From assembly GCA_024635475.1 (NCBI GenBank), contig JAGXIW010000007.1:1-49007 (forward strand): a stretch of 49,007 nt of DNA, in the 5' to 3' direction. The number at the start of each line of letters is the position of its first letter. The stretch's first letter is position 1. The DNA comes from a bacterium (GTDB lineage Bacteria; Patescibacteriota; Gracilibacteria; BD1-5; UBA6164). The translations under genes were made by a program, and so were the position numbers. The notes beneath the pieces are model-generated. The model was given only the letters and a program-made list of their open reading frames with translations, did not search any database and was not told the DNA's origin. This document shows positions 21,326 to 32,343 of this stretch, piece after piece.

Positions 21326-21879
21326 TCTCTTTTATAAAGCCCTATCATCTCTCAGTAAGATAAATTATATGGTTGCATTGTATCTAATAATTCATCCTTA
21401 TCAACTCATTCTTTTAAGTCCAATTTTTCTTTACTCAAAGCATAAATCTTGAAAAAATATCTATGAATTCAATGTCATTTTGGAGGACACGGTCATCACC
21501 AATTTAGATTTCAAAAACTATTTAATCATCTAGTAAATCATACTAAAGTATCTTTGTTATCTTCAAATAAAGTTAATGATGTTTGTCAATTTGTTTTTAT
21601 ATCCCGTGCTATAAAGTGTACAAATGTATTTTTTATAGCATCTGGATCATCTATTATTATAGCCAAACTTTTAGTATTTTCTGGTAAATTATTTATTTCA
21701 AGCTTAGGAATTAAATTACCTCAATCACAAGTAAACTGACTTCATAAAAATGTATTATTTTTAAAATCAGGTGAAGTAACCTGCAACTTTCAAATCTCAG
21801 CATATTTTAATGATACCATAATAACAACAAATGAAAATATTAATAAAAGCACTCAAAATCATAAAATCAATAATACCAT
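21322..21879 (-). CDS. PEBP/YbhB-family protein with membrane anchor
   Basis: This 185-residue protein has an N-terminal hydrophobic anchor (about residues 2-25). A phosphatidylethanolamine-binding protein fold of the YbhB/YbcL type follows, with the ligand-pocket motifs DDPDA near residue 77 and GHGIHRYFFKIYAL near residue 136. The bacterial family is related to Raf kinase inhibitor proteins; its ligands in bacteria are not well defined. It probably faces outside, tethered to the membrane. It overlaps the pcm stop by 4 bp and diverges from recG. Confidence 0.88.
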
Positions 21880-22009
21880 TTTTTATATAATATAAAATAA
21901 AATTGTTTATTTAACATAAAGTTATTATATCTATATTTTTAAAAAGTAAAATTTGAAGTTTATATAAAAAAAAGTAAAATACATATACTTTATATATAAA
22001 GTTTTTAAA

Positions 22010-24001
22010 ATGCAACTTACAAAAACACTTCTTCATACAACAGATAATTACATAAAAACTCTTGAAAAAGCTTGAATTACAAAGGTAATTGATCTTATAA
22101 ATCATTATCCTAGAGATTATGAAGATAGAACAAATGTTCTTGATACTTTTTCATATATAAATTTAAAAGAAAAAAATACAATTTTAGTAACTTTGGTATC
22201 TCTTGATACAAATAGAACTTCGAACTGAAAATTACTCACAAAAGCAGTACTGGAAGATAAAACATGATTTATGGCTGAAGCTGTTTGGTTCAATAAAAAA
22301 TATTTTTGAGCTTCTGTACTTGCCTCAAAAGGTAAAAAAGTATTAATTAGTTGAAAGGTAAAATATGATTATGGTAAAGTAACTTTTATGTCTCCTGATA
22401 TAGAAACTGATCTTACAAAAGTAGCCTGAGTTATAGTTCCAATTTATCCAGATATAAATTATCTTCCTTGATCATGGATAGCATCAAAAATACCTCTTTT
22501 AGAAACATTTTTTGATAATATAGAAGAAACTCTACCTGAAAGTATAATAAAAAAATATAAATTTATAGAAAAAAAAGAAGCTCTAAAAAAACTTCATTTT
22601 CCAAAAAATAAACAGGATATTGAGATTGCTAAACACAGACTTGCTTATGAAGAACTATTTGAGATAAATTATAAAACTTTATCTAAAAAATTTGAAATTT
22701 TCAAAGAAACAGAAGGAAAAAGTCTAGCAATTCCTCTAAATCCTGACTTAATAAAAGATATACTTTCAAAACTTCCATTTTCACTTACAAACTGACAAAA
22801 AATATCTCTTTTTCAGATACTAAAAGATATGGAAAAAAATCATTCAATGCAAAGACTTCTAGAATGAGATGTATGAACAGGTAAAACGATAATTGCTCTC
22901 ATAGTTGCAATTCATGGAATTATAGAGAGTAAAAACTCTATTCAAGTTGCATTTATGGTTCCCACAGAAATCCTTGCTAGACAACACTTTGAAGCAATAC
23001 AAGAATTATTATCATATTATAATTTATCTTCGGCTTTACTTGTATGAAGTACGACTGCAAAAGAAAAAATAGAAATAAAAAACTTACTAAAAATTTGAAA
23101 TATAAATGTAATAATTTGAACTCATGCACTTATTCAAGAAGATGTATTTTTTAATAATCTGTGATTTGTAATAGTTGATGAACAACATAGATTTTGAGTA
23201 AAACAAAGAGAAATATTGGAATCAGGAATTTGAAATAAATCTGGACTTATTCCTCATATACTCAATATGACAGCAACTCCAATTCCAAGAACTCTAGCTT
23301 TGACACTATACTGAGATCAAGATTTATCAGTTATAAAAGAGTATCCAGCTTGAAGAAAATTGATTCACACAAAAGTAGCTAAAAGTGATGAAGAAAGACA
23401 ACAAATAGAACTTTTTGTAAGAACTCAAATAGAAGCAGGCAGACAAGTTTTTTGGATATCGCCACTAGTTGAAGAATCAGAAAAAATTGATTTAGCAAAT
23501 GCTATATCTACTTATGAAACCTTGCAAGCGATTTATGAACCTTTTAAAGTTTGATTACTTCATGGTAAAATGAAACCTAAAGAAAAAGAATCTGTAATGA
23601 AGGATTTTAGTGAAAATAAAATTGCTGTATTATCAAGTACTTCAGTTGTAGAAGTATGAGTAAATATTCCAAATGCAACAATAATGTGTATAGAATGAGC
23701 TGAAAGATTCTGACTATCACAACTTCATCAATTTAGATGAAGAGTTGGTAGGGGAGAGTATCAATCATATTGCTATCTATTTCCTAGTAAATGAAACTAT
23801 ACAGATAGACTTAAAGCAATGGAAAGAACAAATAACTGATTTGAACTTGCTGAAATTGATTTAGAACTCAGATGACCAGGTGAAGTTTACTGAGTAAGAC
23901 AAAGCTGATTACCTGACTTAAAAATCGCAGATTTAAGAGATTTAGAACTAGTTAGCCAAATTAGGGAAGATATAGAAGATATATTGAAATCTAATAAATA
24001 A
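22010..24001 (+). CDS. recG: ATP-dependent DNA helicase RecG
   Basis: RecG remodels stalled replication forks and Holliday junctions. The 663-residue protein has an N-terminal OB/wedge domain (about 1-250). The SF2 helicase core has Walker A GDVGTGKT at 286-293, with the first and fourth residues encoded by TGA, and then GTHALIQ. DEQHRFG is the DExH box, TATPIPRTL is motif III, and QFRGRVGRG is motif VI. The length is slightly below the usual 690. It is a single gene and ends 34 bp before the stop of the convergent dCTP-deaminase-like gene. Confidence 0.95.
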
Positions 24002-24035
24002 TATATAAACTTTATATTAAATTATAAATTACTAC

Positions 24036-24980
24036 TTATTTTGTCTGAAATATTTCCATCTCGACAAATTTATTTCCTCCGGAAATTTCTGTTCTTATAG
24101 GACCAGAAAAGCCCTCGTCAATAAGAGGTGATGGTTCATGTCGAGAATCAGTAACACTTTCAGGGAAAGGGTCATCGTGTGAGTAGGGCATTGTAAAAAT
24201 ATTTCCATAGATTCATTTTCCGAGGGAAACATGAGGGGTCTCTCAGATAATGAAATGTTTTTTTTCATTTTCTTCTAGAGGATAAAGGATTTTTATGAGA
24301 TCTTTTTTTGATTTGATGATGAGTGGTTCAATACCATTTTTACCTTCCGATTTATATTTATTTTCACTTAAGACAAGTACTAGATTTTCTGCTGTATCAC
24401 ACTCACTCTCCTGAAGTTTATTTCCATATATATCTATAAGAAACCAGTTTTCATTATATTCTCCGTCAATTGAAAACTCTTCGCTTTTTATAAGAGAGTA
24501 TAAATCTGATCATCTAATTTTATCATTTCTAGAAAGATGGAAAAGACGAAGCATTCAAACTCCATCAATGATTTTTATACGAGTATATCAAATATTTTTC
24601 ACGGGAATTTCAAGAATACTATCCACATGATTATTTACTTCATGGAGTATGCTATTGTGAAAACCGTACGACCAATTATCCATGACAAACACTCCAGATT
24701 GTGCGAAACAGCTTCTAGTAGAGTATGATAGTCCTTTTACCAATCATTGAAAGATTCCTCCTTTCTCTATTTTTGGAAAATGATCCTTTTTTACAAACAC
24801 ATTAATTCATTTTTTTTCTCCAGGGTAGATAACTGAATCGCCAACAACACAAATATCACCTCAAATCCATGATGGAATCTTTTTGAGAAATTCATGGCCA
24901 AGATAACTCTCTTGTCCCGAAATTTCATCGCCAAAAAATTCCGCGAGAGATGTAAATTTTTTGGGGCTAGAGTTATTCAT
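24036..24980 (-). CDS. Putative dCTP deaminase/dUTPase-like protein
   Basis: This 314-residue soluble protein has no signal peptide. Its C-terminal part reads SPLIDEGFSGPIRTEI, which resembles the PLIDPGFxG segment of dCTP deaminases and trimeric dUTPases. An upstream half with GMLRLFHL and STRSCFAQSG suggests a duplicated fold, as in long Dcd proteins. If so, it acts on pyrimidine nucleotides. The catalytic Glu and Ser cannot be assigned with certainty. Glycine codons are unusual: about 21 GGN against 9 TGA, while neighbours use mostly TGA, and base composition is less AT-rich. This suggests recent transfer. It lies 118 bp downstream of the tandem MutS gene, on the same strand. Confidence 0.5.
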
Positions 24981-25098
24981 AAATCAAAAGTAAAAATATG
25001 TTTGAAATTAATCGGAATAAAGATATTCCTATTTTTTTTATTATTTATTTTTTATACTATTAGCTATATCCAATATTTGTTGGATTAATCAGCAAGTT

Positions 25099-28000
25099 TT
25101 AGCTACTAATAAAGCTTGAGATTCAAGTATGTCATCTTTCTTGTTTATAGTCAAATGAAACTGTTCAATCTGGCATTACATTTGTCTTAAAATGAACAGG
25201 CTCAACTATTTCTGGATGATTTTCAGTTAATTTTTTTATAAAATCATGATTATGATGAGATATATCTATGTAAACTCATTTTTGCATAAATTCTCTTACG
25301 GTGGCATAAGTTAAGGCCGTCTGATAACTTGGAGGAACCGTTGACCACATCTCATCAAAAAAACCTATATTCATTCAGTTTGACTTTGATATTTGCTCGA
25401 GAATTTCTTTTAAGACAATAACTTCAGTACCTCAAGAGCTTAGATTCAAATCTTGTCGAGCCTTTATGCGATCTACCCAGTAGATTTTATCAATCAATGG
25501 TGTAGTCATAGTTTTGGCTGGAGCATAACCAATAGCATTTGCAAAAACAAGTGGCCAAACTGTATGTTTGAGACTTTGAGTTTTTCCTGACATATTGGCT
25601 CCAGTTTTTATTACCACCCTTTGATCTTCTCAAAAATAAAATCTATTTTTAACTTCCTGTTTTTTGTTAGGATTATAAGGTTCATCTAAGACAATTGATC
25701 CAGTTTCATTAAAATCAACCTTACATAAACTATTTTCTTTAATCATTTTAGATATATCAACAAGAGTTACAAGATTGAACATATCTTGTATGAGTTTTTC
25801 AAAATTAACAGCTTGTTTAATTTCAGATCTTTTTATTGGTTCTTTATTTGAATTATAACTTTCTTTTAATAATTCAAAAATATCTGATCAATTTGAGATA
25901 TCTGAAAGGGTAGTTTTTAAAATATTTTCCCAATAATGAGATATTTGATGTAAGTGAATTGAATCATATTTTTTTAATTCTCGAGTGAGTGAATATATAT
26001 CCACTTCTTGTCATACTACGTTATACAATCAGCAAATAAATCTAATGCTATTTTCAAATATTCAGTCATGTTTTGATAAAGCTTCTTTTTCTTCATCCAT
26101 CAATCTTTTAACTATTTGTAAATCAATATCAAATAAATTATGTGGTTTTAATGTACCTTTAAAATGATCATATAATCTTTGTCATATTTGTTTACATCAA
26201 AAAGTTATTATTTGACCAATTTCTATCCATTTTTTGCCTGTTAAATCAAATCAGGCAATTTGAGCACAACTCTCAATTATTTGATCATATTCTTTCTCGT
26301 TTTCATTTTGTTTTATTTTAAATTCCTTTTTCTTTAATTTTTCATAAACTCAATCTTTTTTTTCTTGTTCTATTTTATTCTCTAATTCTCCTATTTTTTG
26401 TTTAAATTGAATTAATAAATCAAATTGTGTTAATTGTTCTGTTAAAAAATCATTATTTTCCTCTCAAGATAAATCTAAACTTATTTTTATAGATAAAACA
26501 AACAATCTAAATGTATGTACAAAATTTCTTCAAGAAAAACTATCTCATATAAATTCTTTATAAATTTCTTCAAACATTTTAGTATTAAAATTCTCTGAAT
26601 AATCTCTAATTGTGTATAAAGACGAATTTATATGCCATAAAAAATTTTGTAATTTTATTCTTTCTTGTTCTAACTTTTCTGTTCACAGACTATCCAATTC
26701 CTCCCACATTTTTTGAATCTCAAAAATATCTTGTGAACTTCTAATGGGAGATTGGGTAATAAATTTTCATACTTCTTTATGACGAACCATTTTTAATCCC
26801 GGGAAATGAGCCCATCTAAATTCATTATCACTACTAATTACAGATAATATCTGATTATATTCAGGTTTTTCTTCATTCTGGTACCATTTATCTTCTCATC
26901 ATCTCCAATTATTTCTTCTTTCTTCTTTATCATCCTCATCAAGAGAATATCTCCATTTCAAAACAGGAAATTCTGTAATTTCAAATGGACGATTTAAATT
27001 TCTTGCTTCTTTTTTATAAAAAATTCTAATTTCATCCTGATATGGCATCAAAGACATAAAACTTTCTCTCTCTTTTTTTAGCCTTTCTCTTTCCTCGGGA
27101 GTATATTTTATTACATCTCTATATTTCATTTCAGGAATAGAAGCTGTCAGGATATTTCATTTCACATATTCCTCAGCAGTATGGCATATACTTTCTGGTA
27201 ATCACAGAGTTCTCGCAGCCTCGAGAATATGATGCTCTCATATTCATTTTTTTAATTCATACAAAAAAGTAATGGTTCCATCTTCATTTAATCTGTCTTC
27301 AAGATGATAAGTGCTGAATTCTTCATGATCTTGTATATATTTAACAAATTCTTCATTGTGAGTTGCGAGTACAACTTTAATGTCTTTATTTGTCATATAA
27401 AGCAATATTGATTTAAGCAATACTGCCTGATCCTCTGGAGAAGTTGTAGACCCCCACTCATCCATAAATAAAAATGTCTTTCATCATTTGCTATTTAATT
27501 CTAGGAGTTTATTAATATTTGTAATATCCTCACCGAAAGCACTCAGTCATTTTCATGAATCAGTCAAGGCTCTATCTATAGATACAAATCTATCAAAAAT
27601 ATGAATATTTACTTCATTTGCTGGAGCATATCAAATTGATTGTGCACAAATATGTAACTGTTTATTAAGTTCTCATTGAAAACTTTTTCCTGACATTATA
27701 TCTCAAACAAGTACATTACAAAGAGCATTATCCATAGAATTATTCAATTTTTGTATAGTAATATCACCATTTTTTCATTTTTTTTCTTTACATCTTTCAA
27801 ATTGCCAAGCCTGTTTAAATTGCATTGGTTTAGTTTCATCAAAACTTACTTTAGTATAAGAGTCTTCTTTTATTTTAGAAGCTATAGAAATCAGGGCTCA
27901 AATTTGATTTAAAATTTTATAAATACTATCAGTTTGTGTAAATAATTTATTTATCTCATCATTTTTTCAATCAAGATATAATTGTACAAAATATGAAACA

Positions 28001-28710
28001 CTTGGAAAATTAATTTGTTTATATTCAGTTTCCAATTTTATAGCCAAATCCTGAATTACTGGGTTAGATATTGTTTTAAGTAATGTTATAAATTTATTTA
28101 TATCAGTTAAATCTTTTTTAAGACCTATTAAATTTAATATTTCGTGACTACGACCTATAATTTCATCAAAATCTTCTCCATTTAATAATCATTTACTAAG
28201 CCTATCATCAATTTTAATAAAATTTTCTAAAGTAAATTTTTTATTTTCTTCTTTTAATACTTGTATTCTTTTTCTCGATTTTCTTTTTTCTCTCTCTGCT
28301 TGTTCTTTTTCATTTCTATCATATCACCATAAATATATTAAAGCTTCTCAAAAACTTTTACTTTCTCCTTTTCATTCTGATAATTTTTCTAGGTTCACTC
28401 TATCTGATAATAATTCATCAAGAACTCTCTGACGAGCTTCTATTTCAGATAAACTATTGGATGGATTTCTAAGTATTTTATTTATTATAACCTGTTCATC
28501 ATCATTTCATCCGAAACTAACTCTTTTATCGTAAGGTAAAGAGGTTTTATTTTCTGATAATGAAATTATTTCAGCAGAATTTTTAGAATTAGTAAAAATA
28601 TCCATAGTTTCTCATTCTATAATCTGAGAAACAGTATTTAGTGGGCTTACAAATGCAATTCATGATTTAATACAAATACTTGAGGAATTTTCTGGTATTG
28701 ATGTGCTCAT
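25099..28710 (-). CDS. Tandem MutS-like protein with two ATPase modules
   Basis: This single 1203-residue frame has no TAA or TAG and carries two MutS-type core plus ABC ATPase modules. Module 1 has EARQRVLDELLSD near residue 92, Walker A GDIMSGKS at 336-343, signature GLSAFGEDITNINKLL, Walker B FLFMDEWGSTTS with D417/E418, and H-loop LATHNEEF. Module 2 has Walker A GANMSGKT at 1037-1044, FFDEMWSTVPP with D1119 and DISHHNHDF. The mismatch-recognition domain I and a Smr domain are absent, so it is not a standard MutS or MutS2. Normal MutS proteins dimerise to complete their ATP sites; here the dimer may form within one chain. It follows the 603-residue gene by 31 bp. The family is clear, the role unknown. 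Confidence 0.85.
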
Positions 28711-28741
28711 AACTTAAATTAGTTACTATATATAAAATAAA

Positions 28742-30553
28742 TTAAAAAGGAATTTCATCTCATTTAGAATCTTTTGTTGTACATCATTCTTCTTCATCAT
28801 TATCAACTTCTACATCCAAACAAATATTATTATAGTTACTAAAATCAAATTTTTCTTCTTCAGGAAATCAAAGTAATTTTCTCATCATTGGTAATAATTC
28901 TTCTTTTGATCTAATATAATTTTTAGTTAATGATTCACTAATTTTTTCATCATCTCAGTATATTCTTTGGTTCAATTCAGAATACAAGATTTTTCTTATC
29001 AAGAAAGTATATCTCTTGATAAAATCAGTCATTTTTAATCCATCCTGTGAATCATAACCTAACTCTATTAAATTATTAATTTCATCATTAGATAAATCTA
29101 TTTGTTCAGGAAATCAATGATCATTATTTGATAAAAGTACATTTATTACTCAACCATCATAAAGTCAAGCTTCTACATCAATAGTATCTTGTATATCTAA
29201 AATCTGTTTAACAAATCAAGAAAATGCGATTTTTATATAACTTACAGGTAGATCTCAGTTATACAGTTGATTTAATTCACCTTTAAAATCTTCAGCTTTA
29301 AATAATTCTCTATAATTTTCAAAAACTCACTCTACATCTAATTCTGGATTAATTTTAGCTTTATTTTCTTTATAATACTTATAGATTATTATTAGGTCAT
29401 CTATACTACATCAAATTCAAAAATATGAATCTGATATTCATTTTTTGTCAATCATTCAAGATATATAGACTTCTAAAAGCTTAGGCATATATGATTCATA
29501 TTTTTCTTCAAAATGTTCCATAACAAATATTATGGTATTCATTTTTCTAGTTGAATTTCCTGGATTACTAATTATTTCTTGCAAAATTTCTTCTCATTTA
29601 TCAGAATCAATTAACTTAAAATACATCCCTTCATTTAATTGTTCTCTATGATTAAATAAAAAATTATCAATTTCAACTCAAGTTATTGTATTTGTAAAAA
29701 TTTTGGTACTTTGTAATACTTCTACAAAATAAATTAAATGATCTGAATTTTCTAGCTTTAATACTTTTTGTTTAAAAATTTGAAATATGACATATCAAAG
29801 TAAATTTTCATCATAAGATAAAAGCTTATCTATTTCTCATTCACACATACTTCTTTCTAGTTGTATATTATAATGTGAATTATTATCAAACCCTTTTATT
29901 CTATCAAAATCTATTCTTAAAGCAATTTGATTAGATATATAATTTTTTTTTCATTTAATTATGTCTGTATTTTCTTCCGATGTAGAATGAGTAACAAAAA
30001 TATTTTTAAATAAATCAATACTAAAATATTCTTGATACTTTGAAATAAATCAATCAGTTAATGAACTTAATTCTGTTTCTAATTCTTTTTTTTCAATTTC
30101 AGGAATTGAAGTTACTTTTTTAACATAAAACATTAATAATAAATAATGTTGTATATACACTTCATTTAAATATATATCAAAATATTTAGAAAAACTTTCT
30201 CTGTCAAAAGTATTATCATTGTTTTTATGTGTGTCTATATATCAATGAGCCTCTACAATTACTTCTGAACTTTTTAAATTATTCATCACTCAGCTAACTT
30301 TTAAAATATTTATAATAAAATTATCTATTTGCTTATATTCTGGCCTTTTCAATTCATCATCTAAAAATGTACTGTAGTCTTTATTATTATTTTTAATATG
30401 TTCTTCAATATGTTGATCTGAATATAATGAATTTTTATATGCTTCTAATAATCCATCAATTATAGATATAAACTCGGTTTTCATTGTTTCAAAAGAAAAA
30501 ACCTCTTGATTTTCTTTTAGAGAAGAGGATTGTGAATTGCTTGAATTATCCAT
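28742..30553 (-). CDS. Unknown 603-residue partner of the tandem MutS protein
   Basis: I do not recognise this soluble, acidic, mostly helical protein of 603 residues. The N-terminus is Ser/Asn-rich (MDNSSNSQSSS) and the bulk is repetitive in Ile, Asn, Lys and Glu without clear catalytic motifs. The last residues are acidic and end KGDEIPF, which resembles the DDDIPF tail by which SSB recruits repair and replication enzymes. It is the first gene of a minus-strand unit with the tandem MutS gene 31 bp downstream, so it is a likely partner or regulator of that ATPase. A palindrome overlaps its start codon. Confidence 0.65.
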
Positions 30554-30592
30554 ACTTATTATAAAAAAATAAATTATTTTTATAATAAGTAT
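30552..30592 (-). promoter_or_regulatory. Palindrome overlapping the start of the 603-residue gene
   Basis: Arms 30552-30567 (ATACTTATTATAAAAA) and 30577-30592 are perfect 16-bp complements with a 9-nt loop. On the minus strand the second arm runs into the ATG at 30551-30553. It could be an operator for autoregulation, a translation-blocking hairpin, or an AT-rich transcript end for the gene at 30627. Confidence 0.5.
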
Positions 30593-30626
30593 ATTTTAGT
30601 TTAAGTCAATATTTTTATTTGAAAAT

Positions 30627-31619
30627 TTAATGATTTGTGTAATAATTTTTTACAGTATTATTTTGACTTTTATCTACTTCTTGTTCAAACTGTTTTAAAA
30701 GTAAAAAATAAAAAATTAATCCAAAAATATAAAACAAACTATCTTTGATTATTGAAATAATACTTTTTGATAATCATATAACTGTAATTTTTGTTTCAGG
30801 AGTAAGTAGTTTAACCAACTCAGTCATTTTTTCATTTATATTTATAGTTTCTTTGTGTAAGTAAATATCTCAAATAGTCGAATAAATTGAATCCATATCA
30901 AATGTAGAAAAATTGATAAATTTAGAAATTATAAATAATAAAAACCAGAAAAATATTGCTAATCAAATTATATTCCAAAAAATAGTTCAAATTTTATTTT
31001 TTGTGAGGAAGATTGATTTTTTAAAATTATCATTTGAAAATTCATTGTGAATTATTGCATACATCAGTGAAAAGAAAGATCTAAGTCATCTAAAAATAGC
31101 AAAATAAACAAATATTATTAAAGCCAAGATTACTAAAATTGCTCAAATACCTTGATCTACAAAAAATACCAATAATCAAACAATAAGTACCAAAGAAGGG
31201 ATTAATACAACATATTTGAAAATATACCAGTAAGTATTAAAAATCTTTAAAATAGAGGCAAATCAATACTTTAAATTAGAGTTTTTGTTAACTAATTCTC
31301 AATTATAAGAATTTTCTATATTTTTTATCAAAGATATGTAAAAAGGTATTTTTAAAATTACTACACTTAGAGCAATAAATCAATAAATAATAGCGAAATA
31401 TCATATATTTATGTATGAGTTAGCATCAATTCCAACATCTTTATTTACATTTACAAATTTAAAGGCAATTGAAAATATATATTTTCATAATAATGATAAA
31501 GTAATTCAAGATATTATTATAAAAATAATATAGTACAAACTTATACCAAAAAAGTTTTTTGCAAACAATAAAAAGCTTTGCTTAATTCTAACCAAAAACC
31601 CTTGTTCCGTATTAGTCAT
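30627..31619 (-). CDS. Polytopic membrane protein of unknown function
   Basis: This 330-residue protein has about six strongly hydrophobic segments, near residues 20-50, 70-95, 130-165, 165-185, 215-240 and 285-310. A polar stretch before the last one contains HKETININEKMTE. The pattern recalls integral membrane proteins of the YciC or DUF975 type, but no diagnostic motif is visible. It precedes the 603-residue gene on the same strand with 73 bp between, holding the palindrome. The upstream gene pth is separated by a dispersed repeat, so it probably has its own promoter. Confidence 0.6.
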
Positions 31620-31667
31620 AAAAAGTAATTAGGAAATAATTTATAAGAATATTTAAAAAGTACTTTT

Positions 31668-31758
31668 TGTCATCCTGAATGCAATGAAGGATCCCTTTAA
31701 CTTGATTAAATACATAAAACAATACTTAAGGGATTCTTCGTAAAAACTCAGAATGACA
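31668..31758. repeat. Dispersed palindromic repeat, copy 2
   Basis: A 91-bp imperfect palindrome starts TGTCATCCTGAATGC and ends CAGAATGACA. The outer 34 bp of the right arm (reversed) carries the sequence GTCATTCTGAGTTTTTACG, which recurs in copy 3 over about 30 bp without a change. It lies between the membrane-protein gene and pth. Confidence 0.8.
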
Positions 31759-31765
31759 GTGTTTC

Positions 31766-32290
31766 CTATATTTTTTCTACAAGTAATTCAAAAACCTTAG
31801 AAAAAACTGTTTTATTTAAATCATCCAGTTCATCTTTTGTGAATTTAGATAAAACCCAATCCGATACTTCATAATTTGTATTTAATCAAATTCATATTTT
31901 TATCCTTTTCCATTTATCTCAAAAATGAGAGATTACACTTTTAACTCAGTTATGTCATCCAGCACTTCAAGTATCTTTAAATCTGATTTTTCAGAAATCC
32001 ATACTTATATCATCATAAATTATAATTATATCTTCTAAATCAATTTTATAAAAATCTACGACTTTTCTAAGAGATTCTCAAGAAATATTCATATATGTAA
32101 GAGGTTTTAAAAGTATGATTTTTTCTCATTTTATAAATCAATTTGCGATACTTCATTTAAATTTTCCATCTTCTTTAAAATCACTGAATTTTTCATTATC
32201 TTTTAAATAATCCAAAAACAAAAAACCTAAATTATGGCGAGTAAACTCATAATCTTTACCAGGATTTCCAAGTCAAACAATTAGTTTCAT
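31766..32290 (-). CDS. pth: Peptidyl-tRNA hydrolase
   Basis: Pth recycles tRNA from peptidyl-tRNAs released by stalled ribosomes. The 174-residue protein starts [20 protein letters not shown] with the catalytic His in TRHNLGF and the conserved Asn of GNPG. DDISMDFGKIRFK and SAGGHNGVKSV further on are family-specific. The length is a little short of the usual 185-195 but complete. It lies between a perfect hairpin upstream (32293-32328) and repeat copy 2 downstream. Confidence 0.95.
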
Positions 32291-32292
32291 AA

Positions 32293-32328
32293 AAAATAAG
32301 CTAAAATTTATAAATTTTAGCTTATTTT
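32293..32328. terminator. Perfect 18-bp palindromic terminator between ppk2 and pth
   Basis: Arms 32293-32310 and 32311-32328 are exact complements centred on AAATTTATAAATTT, with GCTAAAA/TTTTAGC in the stem and T-runs on both strands. It closes the ppk2 transcript just 3 bp before the pth start codon. Confidence 0.75.
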
Positions 32329-32343
32329 AACTTTTAAAATTAA

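Noticed and set aside
25099-28710. Two separate adjacent MutS-like genes
   Set aside because: I read every codon of the frame on the minus strand and found no TAA or TAG; only TGA, which is Gly here, interrupts it in the standard code.
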